Assembly (NCBI RefSeq): GCF_009858245.1
Contig: NZ_VMSB01000001.1
Span: 1,860,001-1,924,000 of the forward strand
Source: Ornithinibacter aureus
GTDB taxonomy: Bacteria > Actinomycetota > Actinomycetes > Actinomycetales > Dermatophilaceae
Direction: 5' to 3'
Length of the DNA stretch: 64,000 bases
In this document: one piece after another, positions 7,926 through 16,134 of the stretch
How the letters are laid out: each line of letters opens with the position of its first letter
Position numbering within the stretch: position 1 is the first letter of the stretch
The notes under the pieces: model-generated
What the model was told of the DNA's origin: nothing
What the model saw: only the letters and a program-made list of their open reading frames with translations
Databases searched by the model: none
Program-made: the position numbers and the translations under genes

Positions 7926-8990
7926 TCACAACCCGGAGTAGGAGTGCTGGCCGACGAAGAACACGTTGACCACGGCGAAGTTGATGATGATGCCGCCGTA
8001 CCCGGCCAGCGCGATCCACACGGCGTTCTGGCGCTTCCACCCGGTCGTCGCGCGGGCGTGCAGGTACGCGGCGTAGACGACCCAGATGACGAAGCTCCAG
8101 ACCTCCTTGGGGTCCCAGTTCCAGTAGGAGCCCCACGCCTGACGGGCCCAGATCGCTCCGGCGATGACGGTGAACGTCCACAGCGGGAAGGCCACGATGT
8201 GCACCGCGTAGGTCAGCCGCTCCAGCGCGCGCGCGTCGGGCAGGCGGTCCATGAAGCTGCGCGTGCCCCTCGGGTCGGACTGCAGCCTGTCCTGCACGAG
8301 GTAGAGGATGCCGAGCGAGAACCCGATGGTGAACACCGCCACCGACAGGGTCGCGACCGCGACGTGGATGGCCAGCCACACCGAGCGCAGCGACGGCATG
8401 AGCTCGGACGCGTCGGTGTACCAGACGGTGATGGCCAGCCCGAGGTTGAGCAGCACGGGGGTGACGACGAACAGGCCGAGCCAGCGCAGGTCCCGCCGCA
8501 GCGCCCACGCGCAGTACGACACCAGCACGAACACCGCCCCGACGATCGCGAACTCGTACATGTTGCCGAGCGGCCACCGGTGCACCTCGAGCGCGCGCAG
8601 CACCACACCCGCGACGACGAGCGCGGTGGCGAGCAGGGTCAGCATCCACCCGATTCCGGCCGCCTTGCGGGCCGCCAGCGGCTCGCTCTCGCGCCCACGG
8701 TCCGACGTCGTGCCGGATGCCGTCCGCCCACCTCCCGCGGTCGGCGCACCATCGCGCGCCACGGCATCCGACACCTCGGCGGCCGACCCCGTGGCGACGG
8801 CGCGACCGTCGGCCCCGACGAGCTCGCGTGCCCCGTCACGGCTCTCGACGGCATCCGTGCCGGCCTGCTCACCACGCGTGGGGGCGAGGCGCGCGAGGTA
8901 TACGGCGTAGGCCAGCATCGCGAGGGTGAGCACCACCATCGCGGAGTAGATGGCCGTGTTCGACAGCTGGGCGAGGTCCTGGTCGGTCAT
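7926..8990 (-). CDS. ccsB: Cytochrome c biogenesis protein CcsB (CcsA/ResC type)
   Basis: Polytopic membrane protein of 354 residues of the System II haem-handling family that, with ResB, delivers and attaches haem to apocytochrome c outside the membrane. The Trp-rich periplasmic haem-binding motif is visible as WGSYWNWDPKEVWSF in the C-terminal third, followed by conserved His-containing helices. A long hydrophilic, Gly/Asp-rich insert (about residues 40-105) separates the first helix from the core. The ATG at 8990 overlaps the resB stop (ATGA). Confidence 0.92.
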   Translation of the reverse strand: MTDQDLAQLSNTAIYSAMVVLTLAMLAYAVYLARLAPTRGEQAGTDAVESRDGARELVGADGRAVATGSAAEVSDAVARDGAPTAGGGRTASGTTSDRGRESEPLAARKAAGIGWMLTLLATALVVAGVVLRALEVHRWPLGNMYEFAIVGAVFVLVSYCAWALRRDLRWLGLFVVTPVLLNLGLAITVWYTDASELMPSLRSVWLAIHVAVATLSVAVFTIGFSLGILYLVQDRLQSDPRGTRSFMDRLPDARALERLTYAVHIVAFPLWTFTVIAGAIWARQAWGSYWNWDPKEVWSFVIWVVYAAYLHARATTGWKRQNAVWIALAGYGGIIINFAVVNVFFVGQHSYSGL

Positions 8991-10582
8991 CGGCGTCCTT
9001 CGAGTGCGGTCAGGAGATGCTCGATCTCGGCGGGCATCCCGTCGTCGTCGTCCTTGGCGAGGCCTCCGACGGAAACCAGCGTACGACTGTGCCCCTCCCC
9101 CGGCCCAACCCGCACGAACACCCTTCGACGGCGGATGACCAGGGAGGCCACGAGCCCGGCCAGGCTGGCGAGCGCGGCGACGAGGGTGAGGCTCTTGCCG
9201 GGATCGGTGCGGATCGACAGGCCGGCGAAGCGCTCGACCCCGTCGAAGGTGATCGACCCACGCCCCTCCGGCAGCTCGAAGGTCTGCCCCGGCCGCAGCA
9301 GGATGCGCAGCTGGTCGGTGCCGTCGGCCGCCGGGATGGCCTCCATGGCCTCGGTGTCGAGGGAGTAGACCGACTGCGGCCGCCCGCTCGGGAAGAGCTC
9401 GCCCTCGAAGGCCGTGAGCGCCAGCTGGGGGTCGAGGGCGTCGGGGAAGAGCGAGCGCGGGCCCTGGTCGTCGATGATCCCGGTCGGCAGGAAGAACCCG
9501 GCGAAGCCGAGCTGCTTCGGCGTCGCCCCGGGCACCTTGACGGCACCGACGGAGGTGTAGAAGTTGTCCTGCGGCAGGAACGGCGTGGCGTCGCTGTAGA
9601 TGATCGTGCCCTCGCCGTCGCGCACGGTGATCTTCGGGGCGTAGCCGTTGCCGAGGAGGAACACCGTGCCGTTGCCGGTCTCCAGGGGGTGGTTCACCCG
9701 GATCGACCGCTGCTCGCTCGTGCCCTGGGCATCGGTGAACGTCGTCGTCGCCTCGAAGTCGCGCGGCGCCCCGAACTGGCCCCTGCCCTGGGCGTCGGTC
9801 TCGAACTCCACCCGCATCGCATCGAGGCGAAGGGTGAACGGCTCGAGGGCGTTGACGTCGACCCAGGGCCCCGGGCTGAAGGTGTCGTAGCGGGACAACG
9901 TGTTGGCGAAGGTCTTGCCGACGGGCAGGATCACGTCACCCTTCCAGCCCAACAGGTGACCCCAGGCGACCCCGATGAGCACACCGATGAGAGCGATGTG
10001 GAAGAGCAGGTTGCCCGCCTCGCGCAGGTACCCCTTCTCCGCCGAGAGGGTCTGGTCGTCGTGGGCGTGCACCCGGTAGCGGCGGCGGCGCAGCGCTGCC
10101 CGCAGCGCCTCACGGACCTCCTCGGGGTCGCCGTCGACCTCGACTTCGTCGTGGGCGGCGAGGCGGCTGAGGCGGCGAGGAGCCTTCGGCGGGGCCGAAC
10201 GCACCTGGTGCCAGAGGATCTTCGTGCGCGGCAGGACACAGCCGATGAGGGAGATGAACAGCAGGATGTAGATGGCCGCGAACCACGGCGAGGAGTAGAC
10301 CTCGAAGAACCCGAGCCGGTCGAGCACCGGGCCGATGCCGGGGTGGTCGGTGATGTACTGGGCGGTGCGGGCGGGGTCGATCGAGCGTTGCGGGAAGGTC
10401 GACCCCGGGATCGCGCCGATGGCGAGCAGGAGGAGCAGGAACAGCGCGGTGCGCATGCTCGTCAGCTGGCGCCACATCCAGCGCAGCCAGCCGATCGGGC
10501 CGAGCCGCGGCTGGGCGATGCCGGCGCCGGTCCCCGAGCCGCCACTGGTGGCGCTGGTCCTGGCTTTCGTCTCGGTGCTCAC
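8987..10582 (-). CDS. resB: Cytochrome c biogenesis protein ResB
   Basis: Protein of 531 residues with the ResB layout: three N-terminal helices (MRTALFLLLLLAIGAIPGSTFPQR near 45, a second at about 95-115, a third near 180), a large extracytoplasmic domain, and a last helix near residue 480. It is the partner of CcsB in System II haem ligation to c-type cytochromes. The GTG at 10582 is chosen because it overlaps the ccdA stop by four bases; a longer frame to 10957 only runs antiparallel through ccdA. Confidence 0.92.
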   Translation of the reverse strand: MSTETKARTSATSGGSGTGAGIAQPRLGPIGWLRWMWRQLTSMRTALFLLLLLAIGAIPGSTFPQRSIDPARTAQYITDHPGIGPVLDRLGFFEVYSSPWFAAIYILLFISLIGCVLPRTKILWHQVRSAPPKAPRRLSRLAAHDEVEVDGDPEEVREALRAALRRRRYRVHAHDDQTLSAEKGYLREAGNLLFHIALIGVLIGVAWGHLLGWKGDVILPVGKTFANTLSRYDTFSPGPWVDVNALEPFTLRLDAMRVEFETDAQGRGQFGAPRDFEATTTFTDAQGTSEQRSIRVNHPLETGNGTVFLLGNGYAPKITVRDGEGTIIYSDATPFLPQDNFYTSVGAVKVPGATPKQLGFAGFFLPTGIIDDQGPRSLFPDALDPQLALTAFEGELFPSGRPQSVYSLDTEAMEAIPAADGTDQLRILLRPGQTFELPEGRGSITFDGVERFAGLSIRTDPGKSLTLVAALASLAGLVASLVIRRRRVFVRVGPGEGHSRTLVSVGGLAKDDDDGMPAEIEHLLTALEGRR

Positions 10583-11319
10583 ACCGCCACCTCGAAACCG
10601 ATCACGAGCTCGCTCTGGATCCACGTGTTGAGGTCGCCCCACAACCCGGTGACCATGAGCAGCCCGACGAGCACGAGCATCACGCCCCCGACGACCTGAA
10701 TGGTGCGCTGGCGCCGCCGCAGCCACCCCGAGGCGCGCCCGGCGCGGTCCAGTCCGGCAGCGATGAGGATGAACGGCAGCCCGAGGCCCAGCCCGTATGC
10801 CGTGGCGAGGGTGACGCTGCGCGCCACCTGCGGGTCGGCGGTCGCGCTGGCCATGACGAGCACCGCGGCCAGGGTCGGGCCCGTGCACGGAGCCCAGCCG
10901 AGGGCGAAGACGGCCCCGAGCAACGGCGCCCCGGCCAGCCCTGCCTTGGGCCGCCACGCGATCTTGGCCTCGCGCTGACCGCCCACCCCGAGGAAGACCA
11001 GCCCCATGACGATGACGACGACTCCGCCGAGGCGCATGAGGAGCACCCGGTGCTCGATGAGCGCCCGGCCCGCCGAGGTCACGAAGATCGCGCCGAGCAC
11101 GAAGACGAGGGTGAAGCCGAGCACGAAGAGCAGCGCCCCGGTGACCAGGCGGCTGCGTGAGCGCTGCGCGAGCGGTTCACCGGTCAGGCCGGTGACGTAG
11201 CCGAGGAAGCCCGGCACGAGGGGCAGCACGCACGGGCTGGCGAACGACACCAACCCGGCCAGCACGGCCACGGCCATCGCCAGCGGCAGCGCGCCCGACG
11301 TCACGCTCTCGCCGGTCAC
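10579..11319 (-). CDS. ccdA: Cytochrome c biogenesis protein CcdA
   Basis: Membrane thiol-reductant transporter of 246 residues with six helices; it passes electrons from cytoplasmic thioredoxin to the extracytoplasmic TlpA/ResA protein so that apocytochrome haem-binding cysteines stay reduced. The two redox cysteines are visible in FASPCVLPLVPGFL (first helix) and GWAPCTGPTLAAV (fourth helix), the normal CcdA pattern. Its stop and start overlap the genes on both sides by four bases, which places it inside one transcript with the TlpA-like gene and resB. Confidence 0.93.
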   Translation of the reverse strand: MTGESVTSGALPLAMAVAVLAGLVSFASPCVLPLVPGFLGYVTGLTGEPLAQRSRSRLVTGALLFVLGFTLVFVLGAIFVTSAGRALIEHRVLLMRLGGVVVIVMGLVFLGVGGQREAKIAWRPKAGLAGAPLLGAVFALGWAPCTGPTLAAVLVMASATADPQVARSVTLATAYGLGLGLPFILIAAGLDRAGRASGWLRRRQRTIQVVGGVMLVLVGLLMVTGLWGDLNTWIQSELVIGFEVAV

Positions 11320-11939
11320 GATGGTGAGGCGGTCGGGCTCGACTCGGCAACGGCATCCTCGACCAGTGCCCGCAACGTGCTGGCCGACACGGGGCCGTTG
11401 ACGCGCGAGGCGATGCGTCCGTCGCGGTCGAGCACGAGGGTGGTCGGCACCGTGGGGGCCTTGCCCTGGAGCTCGAGGATCAACACCCCGGACTCGTCGG
11501 TCAGGCTCGGGTAGGTGATGCCGGCCTTCTTCTCGAACGCCGCCCCTCGCGCGGGATCCTCACGGAAGTTGATGCCCATGAACTGCACCGGCGCGTCGGC
11601 GGCGTCGAACTCGGACCACACCTGCTGGAGCTCCGGGGCCTCGGCGACGCAGGGCGCGCACCACGAACCCCAGACGTTGAGGACGAGCACCTCGCCGCGG
11701 GCGGAGTCGCTCGACCAGTCGGCGCCGTCGAGCAGCCGGCCGGAGAGCTGGACCGGTTCGGCCCGGTCTGCCGCGGGGATCGTCTCGACGGCACCGTCAC
11801 CGGAGACGTAGCCCTTCTGGTCGCCGGCCTTGGCCTGTTCGGCCACCGAGTTCGGGTCGCTCGTGCACGCGGCCGTGCCGAGCAGCAGGGTGGCCGCAGC
11901 CACCCACCCGGCCCACCGGGCGAGGGGTCTGCCGCTCAT
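11316..11939 (-). CDS. TlpA/ResA-like thioredoxin lipoprotein
   Basis: Extracytoplasmic thioredoxin-fold protein of 207 residues. A signal peptide ending in the lipobox LLLGTAAC places Cys25 or so at the membrane anchor. The active site is VWGSWCAPCVAEAPEL, a CAPC redox motif, with the cis-Pro region TVPTTLV near the end. It probably reduces apocytochrome c cysteines for ResB/CcsB and is itself reduced by CcdA. The ATG at 11939 overlaps the phosphatase stop by four bases. The C-terminus is Ser/Pro-rich. Confidence 0.9.
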   Translation of the reverse strand: MSGRPLARWAGWVAAATLLLGTAACTSDPNSVAEQAKAGDQKGYVSGDGAVETIPAADRAEPVQLSGRLLDGADWSSDSARGEVLVLNVWGSWCAPCVAEAPELQQVWSEFDAADAPVQFMGINFREDPARGAAFEKKAGITYPSLTDESGVLILELQGKAPTVPTTLVLDRDGRIASRVNGPVSASTLRALVEDAVAESSPTASPS

Positions 11940-12634
11940 GCGCCCGCCCCGGGCTGGGCCTGAGCGAGCAGCGATGCGGCCGGCTCGCTGTAGGAGAGCG
12001 ACAGCAGCTCGTCGCCGAGGAACGTCAGCGAGGTGAGCGACGCCAGGGAGCACTCGCGCCTGGCCGGGTTGTGCCACAGCGGGCGGCCCTCGGTGGCGAG
12101 GCGGATCATCCAGATCGGCGCCTGGTGGCTGACGATGACCGCTTCGTGCCCGCGGGCCGCAGCCCGGGCGTCGATGATCGCCAGGCGCATCCGCTCGACG
12201 ATCTCGACGTACGGCTCACCCCATGAGGGCCGTAACGGGTTGAGGAACTTCGGGTACAGGCGCGGGTGCTTGAGCAGACCCGCTCCCCCGGCGACCGGCA
12301 GGCCCTCGAAGGCGTTGTCCGCCTCGATGACCCGGTCGTCGATGGTGATCTCCAGCTCGTGGCCCTGCGCGATCGGGGCCGCGGTCTCCCGCGCCCGCTC
12401 GAGCGGGCTGGACACGACGTGGGTGATGTCGTGGTCGCCGAGGTGCTCGGCCGCCAGCTCGGCCATGTGCCGCCCCAGCTCGGACAGGTGGTAGCCGGGC
12501 AACCGCCCGTAGAGCACCCGGCCGGGGTTGTGGACCTCACCGTGCCGCAGGAGGTGGACGACCGTGCGCTGCGGCTCGTCACCGGTGGGCCCGGCCCCGC
12601 CGGGGCCGCCAGGTGCACGGGGAAAGGTCGACAT
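11936..12634 (-). CDS. Histidine phosphatase family protein (phosphoglycerate-mutase-like)
   Basis: Protein of 232 residues with the RHG catalytic motif LLRHGEVHNPGR near residue 30 (His phosphoacceptor), the second conserved Arg in SPLERARETA and the late catalytic His in VSHQAPIW. This is the branch-1 histidine phosphatase signature. The substrate is unknown; the gene is conserved between hemL and the ccs genes in actinobacteria. The ATG at 12634 has GACAAT seven bases upstream, so it may head the ccs transcript without a leader. Its stop overlaps the TlpA-like gene. Confidence 0.85.
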   Translation of the reverse strand: MSTFPRAPGGPGGAGPTGDEPQRTVVHLLRHGEVHNPGRVLYGRLPGYHLSELGRHMAELAAEHLGDHDITHVVSSPLERARETAAPIAQGHELEITIDDRVIEADNAFEGLPVAGGAGLLKHPRLYPKFLNPLRPSWGEPYVEIVERMRLAIIDARAAARGHEAVIVSHQAPIWMIRLATEGRPLWHNPARRECSLASLTSLTFLGDELLSLSYSEPAASLLAQAQPGAGA

Positions 12635-12722
12635 ACCGCCGATTGTCGCAAACCCGGCTGGGTGCCCTTGCACCCGACCGGCGACGCGGGTCGGCCGCGC
12701 CGCCGGCCGGGTTCGACGAGGG

Positions 12723-14084
12723 TCAGCCGCGCCCGGTGTCGGCCGCGGCCGCAGCGGCCCCCGGCAGCGCTGCCAGCACCCGCTCGACGGCTGCGTCGTC
12801 GTGCGCCCCGGAGACGAACCACGACTCGAAGGCGCTCGGCGGCAGGTACACCCCGGCATCCAGCATGGCGTGGAAGAAGCGGCCGAAGGCCGCGGCGTCC
12901 TGCTGGCGCGCGTCGTCGTAGGTGCGCACCGCCCCCTCGCGGAAGAAGACGGAGAACATCGAGCCCGCCCACTGGACGCGGTGGGGCACCCCGGCCGCGC
13001 TCAGGGCATCGGATGCCGCGGCGGCGATCGCGCTCGACACCTCACGCAGGCGGGCGTAGAGCGCGTCGTCGCAGGCGCGCAGCGTGGCCAGCCCGGCCGC
13101 CGTGGCGACGGGGTTCCCGGAGAGGGTGCCCGCCTGGTAGACCGGCCCGTCGGGGGCGAGCAGGGCCATGACGTCGGCCCGGCCGCCGAACGCTGCAGCG
13201 GGAAAGCCCCCACCCATGACCTTGCCGAACGTCATGAGGTCGGGCGCCAGGTCGAGCCCTTCGTGACCCCACCAGCCGGCGCGACTGACGCGGAACCCGG
13301 TCATCACCTCGTCCGACACCAACAGCGCGCCGTGCTCGGCCGTCACCCGGCGCAGGGCCTGCGTGAACCCCGGGTCCGGGGGGACGACGCCCATGTTGCC
13401 GGCCGCGGCCTCGGTGACGAGGCAAGCGATCTCGCTGCCCCGGGCGGCGAAGACGGCCTCGAGCGCGTCGACGTCGTTGTAGGGCAGGACGAGGGTCTCG
13501 GCGGCCATCTCGGCGGGCACCCCGGCCGAGTCCGGCAGCGCGAACGTGGCCAGCCCCGAGCCGGCGCTGACCAGCAGCGAGTCGACGTGGCCGTGGTAGT
13601 GCCCGGCGAACTTCACGACCAGGCTGCGGCCCGTGAAGCCGCGGGCGAGGCGGATGGCGCTCATGGTCGCCTCGGTGCCGCTGGAGACCAGGCGCACCTG
13701 CTGCACGGGGTCGACGCGGGCGACGATCTCCTCGGCGAGCAGCACCTCGTTCTCCGAGGGGGTGCCGAAGCTGAACCCGCGAGCGGCGGCCGAGCGGACG
13801 GCATCCAGCACGGCGGGGTGCGCGTGACCGAGGATCATCGGCCCCCAGCTGCACACGAGGTCCACGTACTCGCGGCCGTCGACGTCGGTGAGGTACGGGC
13901 CGCGCCCGCTCGCCATGAACCGGGGGGTGCCACCGACCGCGCGGAAGGCGCGCACCGGGGAGTTGACCCCGCCGGGGGTGACGGCGCGGGCGCGCTCGAG
14001 GAGGGCGGCGGATGCCGGGGCGTCGCTCGCGGTGGACGCGCTGGTCGCGGTGCGGCTGGCGTGGGGTGTCGGGTCAGGGCTCAC
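12723..14084 (-). CDS. hemL: Glutamate-1-semialdehyde 2,1-aminomutase
   Basis: PLP enzyme of the C5 haem pathway that turns glutamate-1-semialdehyde into 5-aminolevulinate. The motif [10 protein letters not shown], the [16 protein letters not shown] phosphate-binding region, DEVMTGFRV, and the PLP-lysine motif [17 protein letters not shown] are all present. The length of 453 residues is normal. The GTG at 14084 is preferred to the GTG at 14102 because GACAAT stands exactly six bases before it, the leaderless geometry common in this window. The ccs genes follow, 88 bases downstream. Confidence 0.95.
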   Translation of the reverse strand: MSPDPTPHASRTATSASTASDAPASAALLERARAVTPGGVNSPVRAFRAVGGTPRFMASGRGPYLTDVDGREYVDLVCSWGPMILGHAHPAVLDAVRSAAARGFSFGTPSENEVLLAEEIVARVDPVQQVRLVSSGTEATMSAIRLARGFTGRSLVVKFAGHYHGHVDSLLVSAGSGLATFALPDSAGVPAEMAAETLVLPYNDVDALEAVFAARGSEIACLVTEAAAGNMGVVPPDPGFTQALRRVTAEHGALLVSDEVMTGFRVSRAGWWGHEGLDLAPDLMTFGKVMGGGFPAAAFGGRADVMALLAPDGPVYQAGTLSGNPVATAAGLATLRACDDALYARLREVSSAIAAAASDALSAAGVPHRVQWAGSMFSVFFREGAVRTYDDARQQDAAAFGRFFHAMLDAGVYLPPSAFESWFVSGAHDDAAVERVLAALPGAAAAAADTGRG

Positions 14085-14153
14085 CCCACCATTGTCCGAC
14101 ACCCCTGGTTGCCCGGCCTCGGCCAGGGTCGGGCGAGGTCTCGGACCGACGGG

Positions 14154-14699
14154 TCAGGCGATGGTGACGGCGCCGCGCATGGTCGGGTCGGCGGCGTAGG
14201 CGTCGCGCACGATCTGCATCGTGGCACCCAGGGTGGCTAACTGCTCGGCAGTCAGCACGTCGATGAGATGGCGCCGGACGCTCGCGATGTGGACGACGGC
14301 GAAGGAGTCGAGCGCGACCCGCCCGCCCTCGGTGAGGCGCAGCAGCACCCCACGGCCGTCGTCGGGGGCCGGCGTTCGGCGCACCCAGCCGCGACGCTCG
14401 AGCCGGGCGGCCGTGTGGGTCACGCGGCTGCGGGACTGCACGATGAGGGACGCCAGCGTCGACATCCGCATCTGCGCGTCGGGTGCCTCGGAGAGCATCG
14501 ACATCAGCTCGTACTCGGGCAGGCTGATCCCGACGTCCTGGAGGTCACGCTCGAACGCCACCGTGAGCTCACGAGAGGCGCGCAGGTAGGCGCGCCAGGC
14601 GATCTGCTCCTCGTGGCTGAGCCACCGGACCCCAGGCTCGCCGTCAACACCACCCGTGTCGTCGGCTGACGTCACTCCTGCCATCACTGACCCACTCAT
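14154..14699 (-). CDS. MarR family transcriptional regulator
   Basis: Winged-helix regulator of 181 residues. The recognition region MSTLASLIVQSRSRVTHTAARLERRGWVRR and the wing PAPDDGRGVLLRLTEGG are typical of MarR proteins, flanked by helices for dimerization. The ATG at 14699 is chosen for its ribosome binding site (GGGGAGG, four bases upstream); an ORF back to 14828 would read through the divergent promoter region. It faces the yceI-like gene, which it may control from the palindromes between them. The ligand is unknown. Confidence 0.85.
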   Translation of the reverse strand: MSGSVMAGVTSADDTGGVDGEPGVRWLSHEEQIAWRAYLRASRELTVAFERDLQDVGISLPEYELMSMLSEAPDAQMRMSTLASLIVQSRSRVTHTAARLERRGWVRRTPAPDDGRGVLLRLTEGGRVALDSFAVVHIASVRRHLIDVLTAEQLATLGATMQIVRDAYAADPTMRGAVTIA

Positions 14700-14829
14700 C
14701 GCGCCTCCCCGGTTCACCGAACTCGCCCATCGTGGCACGGGACTGCAGATATCCGTGGGTGCTCCGATCCATGTGGCCATCTGCACAGACGTCCCTCCTG
14801 AGAACGACCTGAGATGCACGTCCATCACA

Positions 14830-14850
14830 GTGTCTCACATGGCGAGACAC
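14830..14850. promoter_or_regulatory. Palindromic operator candidate in the marR-yceI region
   Basis: Seven-base arms GTGTCTC and GAGACAC separated by seven bases. It lies in the 223-base divergent region, 73 bases before the yceI ATG. Binding by the neighbouring MarR protein is inferred from position only. Confidence 0.45.
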
Positions 14851-14888
14851 GGGAATGGATGCCGCGGCCGGTTTGGTTGAAGAGACAA

Positions 14889-14902
14889 CTAGCGAGTGCT
14901 AG
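14889..14902. promoter_or_regulatory. CTAGC-N4-GCTAG palindrome upstream of yceI
   Basis: Perfect five-base arms with a four-base spacer, 21 bases before the yceI start and just before its AAAGGAG ribosome binding site. A regulator bound here would cover the promoter or leader. It is a second candidate site for the divergent MarR protein. Confidence 0.45.
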
Positions 14903-14922
14903 GCCACGACAAAGGAGACTTC

Positions 14923-15468
14923 ATGAGCAACGCGCGCACCACCCTGGACGGCCTCACCCCCGGCACCTGGAGCATCGACCCCACCCACGCCGAGGTGGGT
15001 TTCATCGCCCGCCACCTCATGGTGGCCAAGGTCCGCGGCAAGTTCACCGAGTTCGCCGGCACCGTCGAGGTGGCCGAGCAGCTCGCTGACAGCGTCGCGA
15101 ACGTGACCATCAAGACGGCATCCGTCGACACGGGCACCGCCGACCGCGACGCCCACCTGCGCAGCGCCGACTTCTTCGACTCCGAGACCTACCCGGAGAT
15201 GACCTTCGTCAGCACCTCGTTCGATGGTTCCACCCTCGTCGGGGACCTGACGATCAAGGGCGTCACCAAGCCCGTGACCCTCGACGTCGAGTTCAACGGT
15301 GTCGCGACCGACCCGTGGGGCAACGACAAGGCCGGCTTCGAGGCCAAGGGCGAGCTCAACCGCACCGACTGGGGCCTGACCTGGAACGCGGCCCTCGAGA
15401 AGGGTGGCGTGCTCGTCTCCGAGAAGATCACGCTCGTCATCGACGTGGAGCTCGGCAAGCAGGCCTGA
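14923..15468 (+). CDS. YceI family protein
   Basis: Lipocalin-like beta-barrel protein of 181 residues. Family motifs are TWSIDPTHAEVGFIARHLMVAKVRG at the start, DAHLRSADFFDSETYPEMTF in the middle and LTIKGVTKPVTLDVEF toward the end. YceI proteins bind isoprenoid-type lipids such as polyprenyl or quinone chains; no signal peptide is seen, so this one is cytoplasmic, as is common in actinobacteria. The ATG at 14923 is fixed by AAAGGAG six bases upstream. The gene is divergent from a MarR regulator and followed by a 54-base hairpin. Confidence 0.92.
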   Translation: MSNARTTLDGLTPGTWSIDPTHAEVGFIARHLMVAKVRGKFTEFAGTVEVAEQLADSVANVTIKTASVDTGTADRDAHLRSADFFDSETYPEMTFVSTSFDGSTLVGDLTIKGVTKPVTLDVEFNGVATDPWGNDKAGFEAKGELNRTDWGLTWNAALEKGGVLVSEKITLVIDVELGKQA

Positions 15469-15476
15469 GCCACACC

Positions 15477-15530
15477 CGACTCATGGCGAACGGCCTACCT
15501 CGGACGAGGTGGGCCGTTCGCCATGAGTCG
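15477..15530. repeat. Long hairpin, family D (putative terminator)
   Basis: Arms of 26 bases at 15477-15502 and 15505-15530 that differ at one position (a G-U pair in RNA), with almost no loop. The outer arm is CGACTCATGGCGAACGGCC. It starts nine bases after the yceI-like stop, between two genes of the same direction. I see no second copy in this window. There is no U-tract. Confidence 0.75.
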
Positions 15531-15546
15531 CCCGTGATGCTGCGTC

Positions 15547-15552
15547 TAGGGT
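15547..15552 (+). promoter_or_regulatory. -10 element of a leaderless promoter
   Basis: TAGGGT ends six bases before the ATG at 15559, just after the family D hairpin. The NYN gene is thus likely transcribed separately from yceI and without a leader. Confidence 0.55.
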
Positions 15553-15558
15553 GAGCCC

Positions 15559-16119
15559 ATGGCTGACGCAGCGCGCACCACCTACCTGCTCGTCGACGGC
15601 GAGAACATCGACGCCACGCTGGGCACCTCGATCCTCGGCCGCCGACCGCGCCCGGAGGAGCGTCCCCGGTGGGAGCGGCTGCTGCAGTTCGCGCGCGATC
15701 AGTGGGACCAGCCTGCTCAGGGCCTGTTCTTCCTCGCGGCCAACTCCGAGCTGCCCATGACGTTCGTGCAGGCCCTGCTCGCCATCGGCTACCGCCCCAT
15801 CCCGCTGTCAGGCGCACCGGGGCAGAAGGTCGTCGACATCGCCATCCAGCGCACGCTGACCGAGCTGCGCACGCGCGAGGCCGACGTCGTCCTCGTCAGC
15901 AACGACGGTGACTTCGTCGAGGAGGTCGGCGAGCTGCTCGACGGGCGCCGCGTGGGCCTCGTCGGATTCGTGGAGTTCCGCAACCACGCGTTCAACCAGC
16001 TCGTCGAGCTCGGGCTGGAGACCTTCGACCTCGAGTACGACGTCATGGCCTTCAACGAGCGGCTCCCGCGCGTGCGGGTCATCGCCATCGACGAGTTCGA
16101 CCCGGCCCAGTTCCTCTGA
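15559..16119 (+). CDS. NYN domain protein (PIN-like nuclease fold)
   Basis: Protein of 186 residues with the NYN-domain acid pattern: LLVDGENIDATLG near the start, VVDIAIQRTL in the middle and VLVSNDGDFVEEVGELL, in which the conserved Asp residues would bind Mg2+ for RNA cleavage. The domain covers nearly the whole protein, with a short C-terminal extension. Its RNA target is unknown. The gene stands alone and is convergent with the L,D-transpeptidase gene. Confidence 0.88.
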   Translation: MADAARTTYLLVDGENIDATLGTSILGRRPRPEERPRWERLLQFARDQWDQPAQGLFFLAANSELPMTFVQALLAIGYRPIPLSGAPGQKVVDIAIQRTLTELRTREADVVLVSNDGDFVEEVGELLDGRRVGLVGFVEFRNHAFNQLVELGLETFDLEYDVMAFNERLPRVRVIAIDEFDPAQFL

Positions 16120-16134
16120 CCGGCCCTGCCGGGG

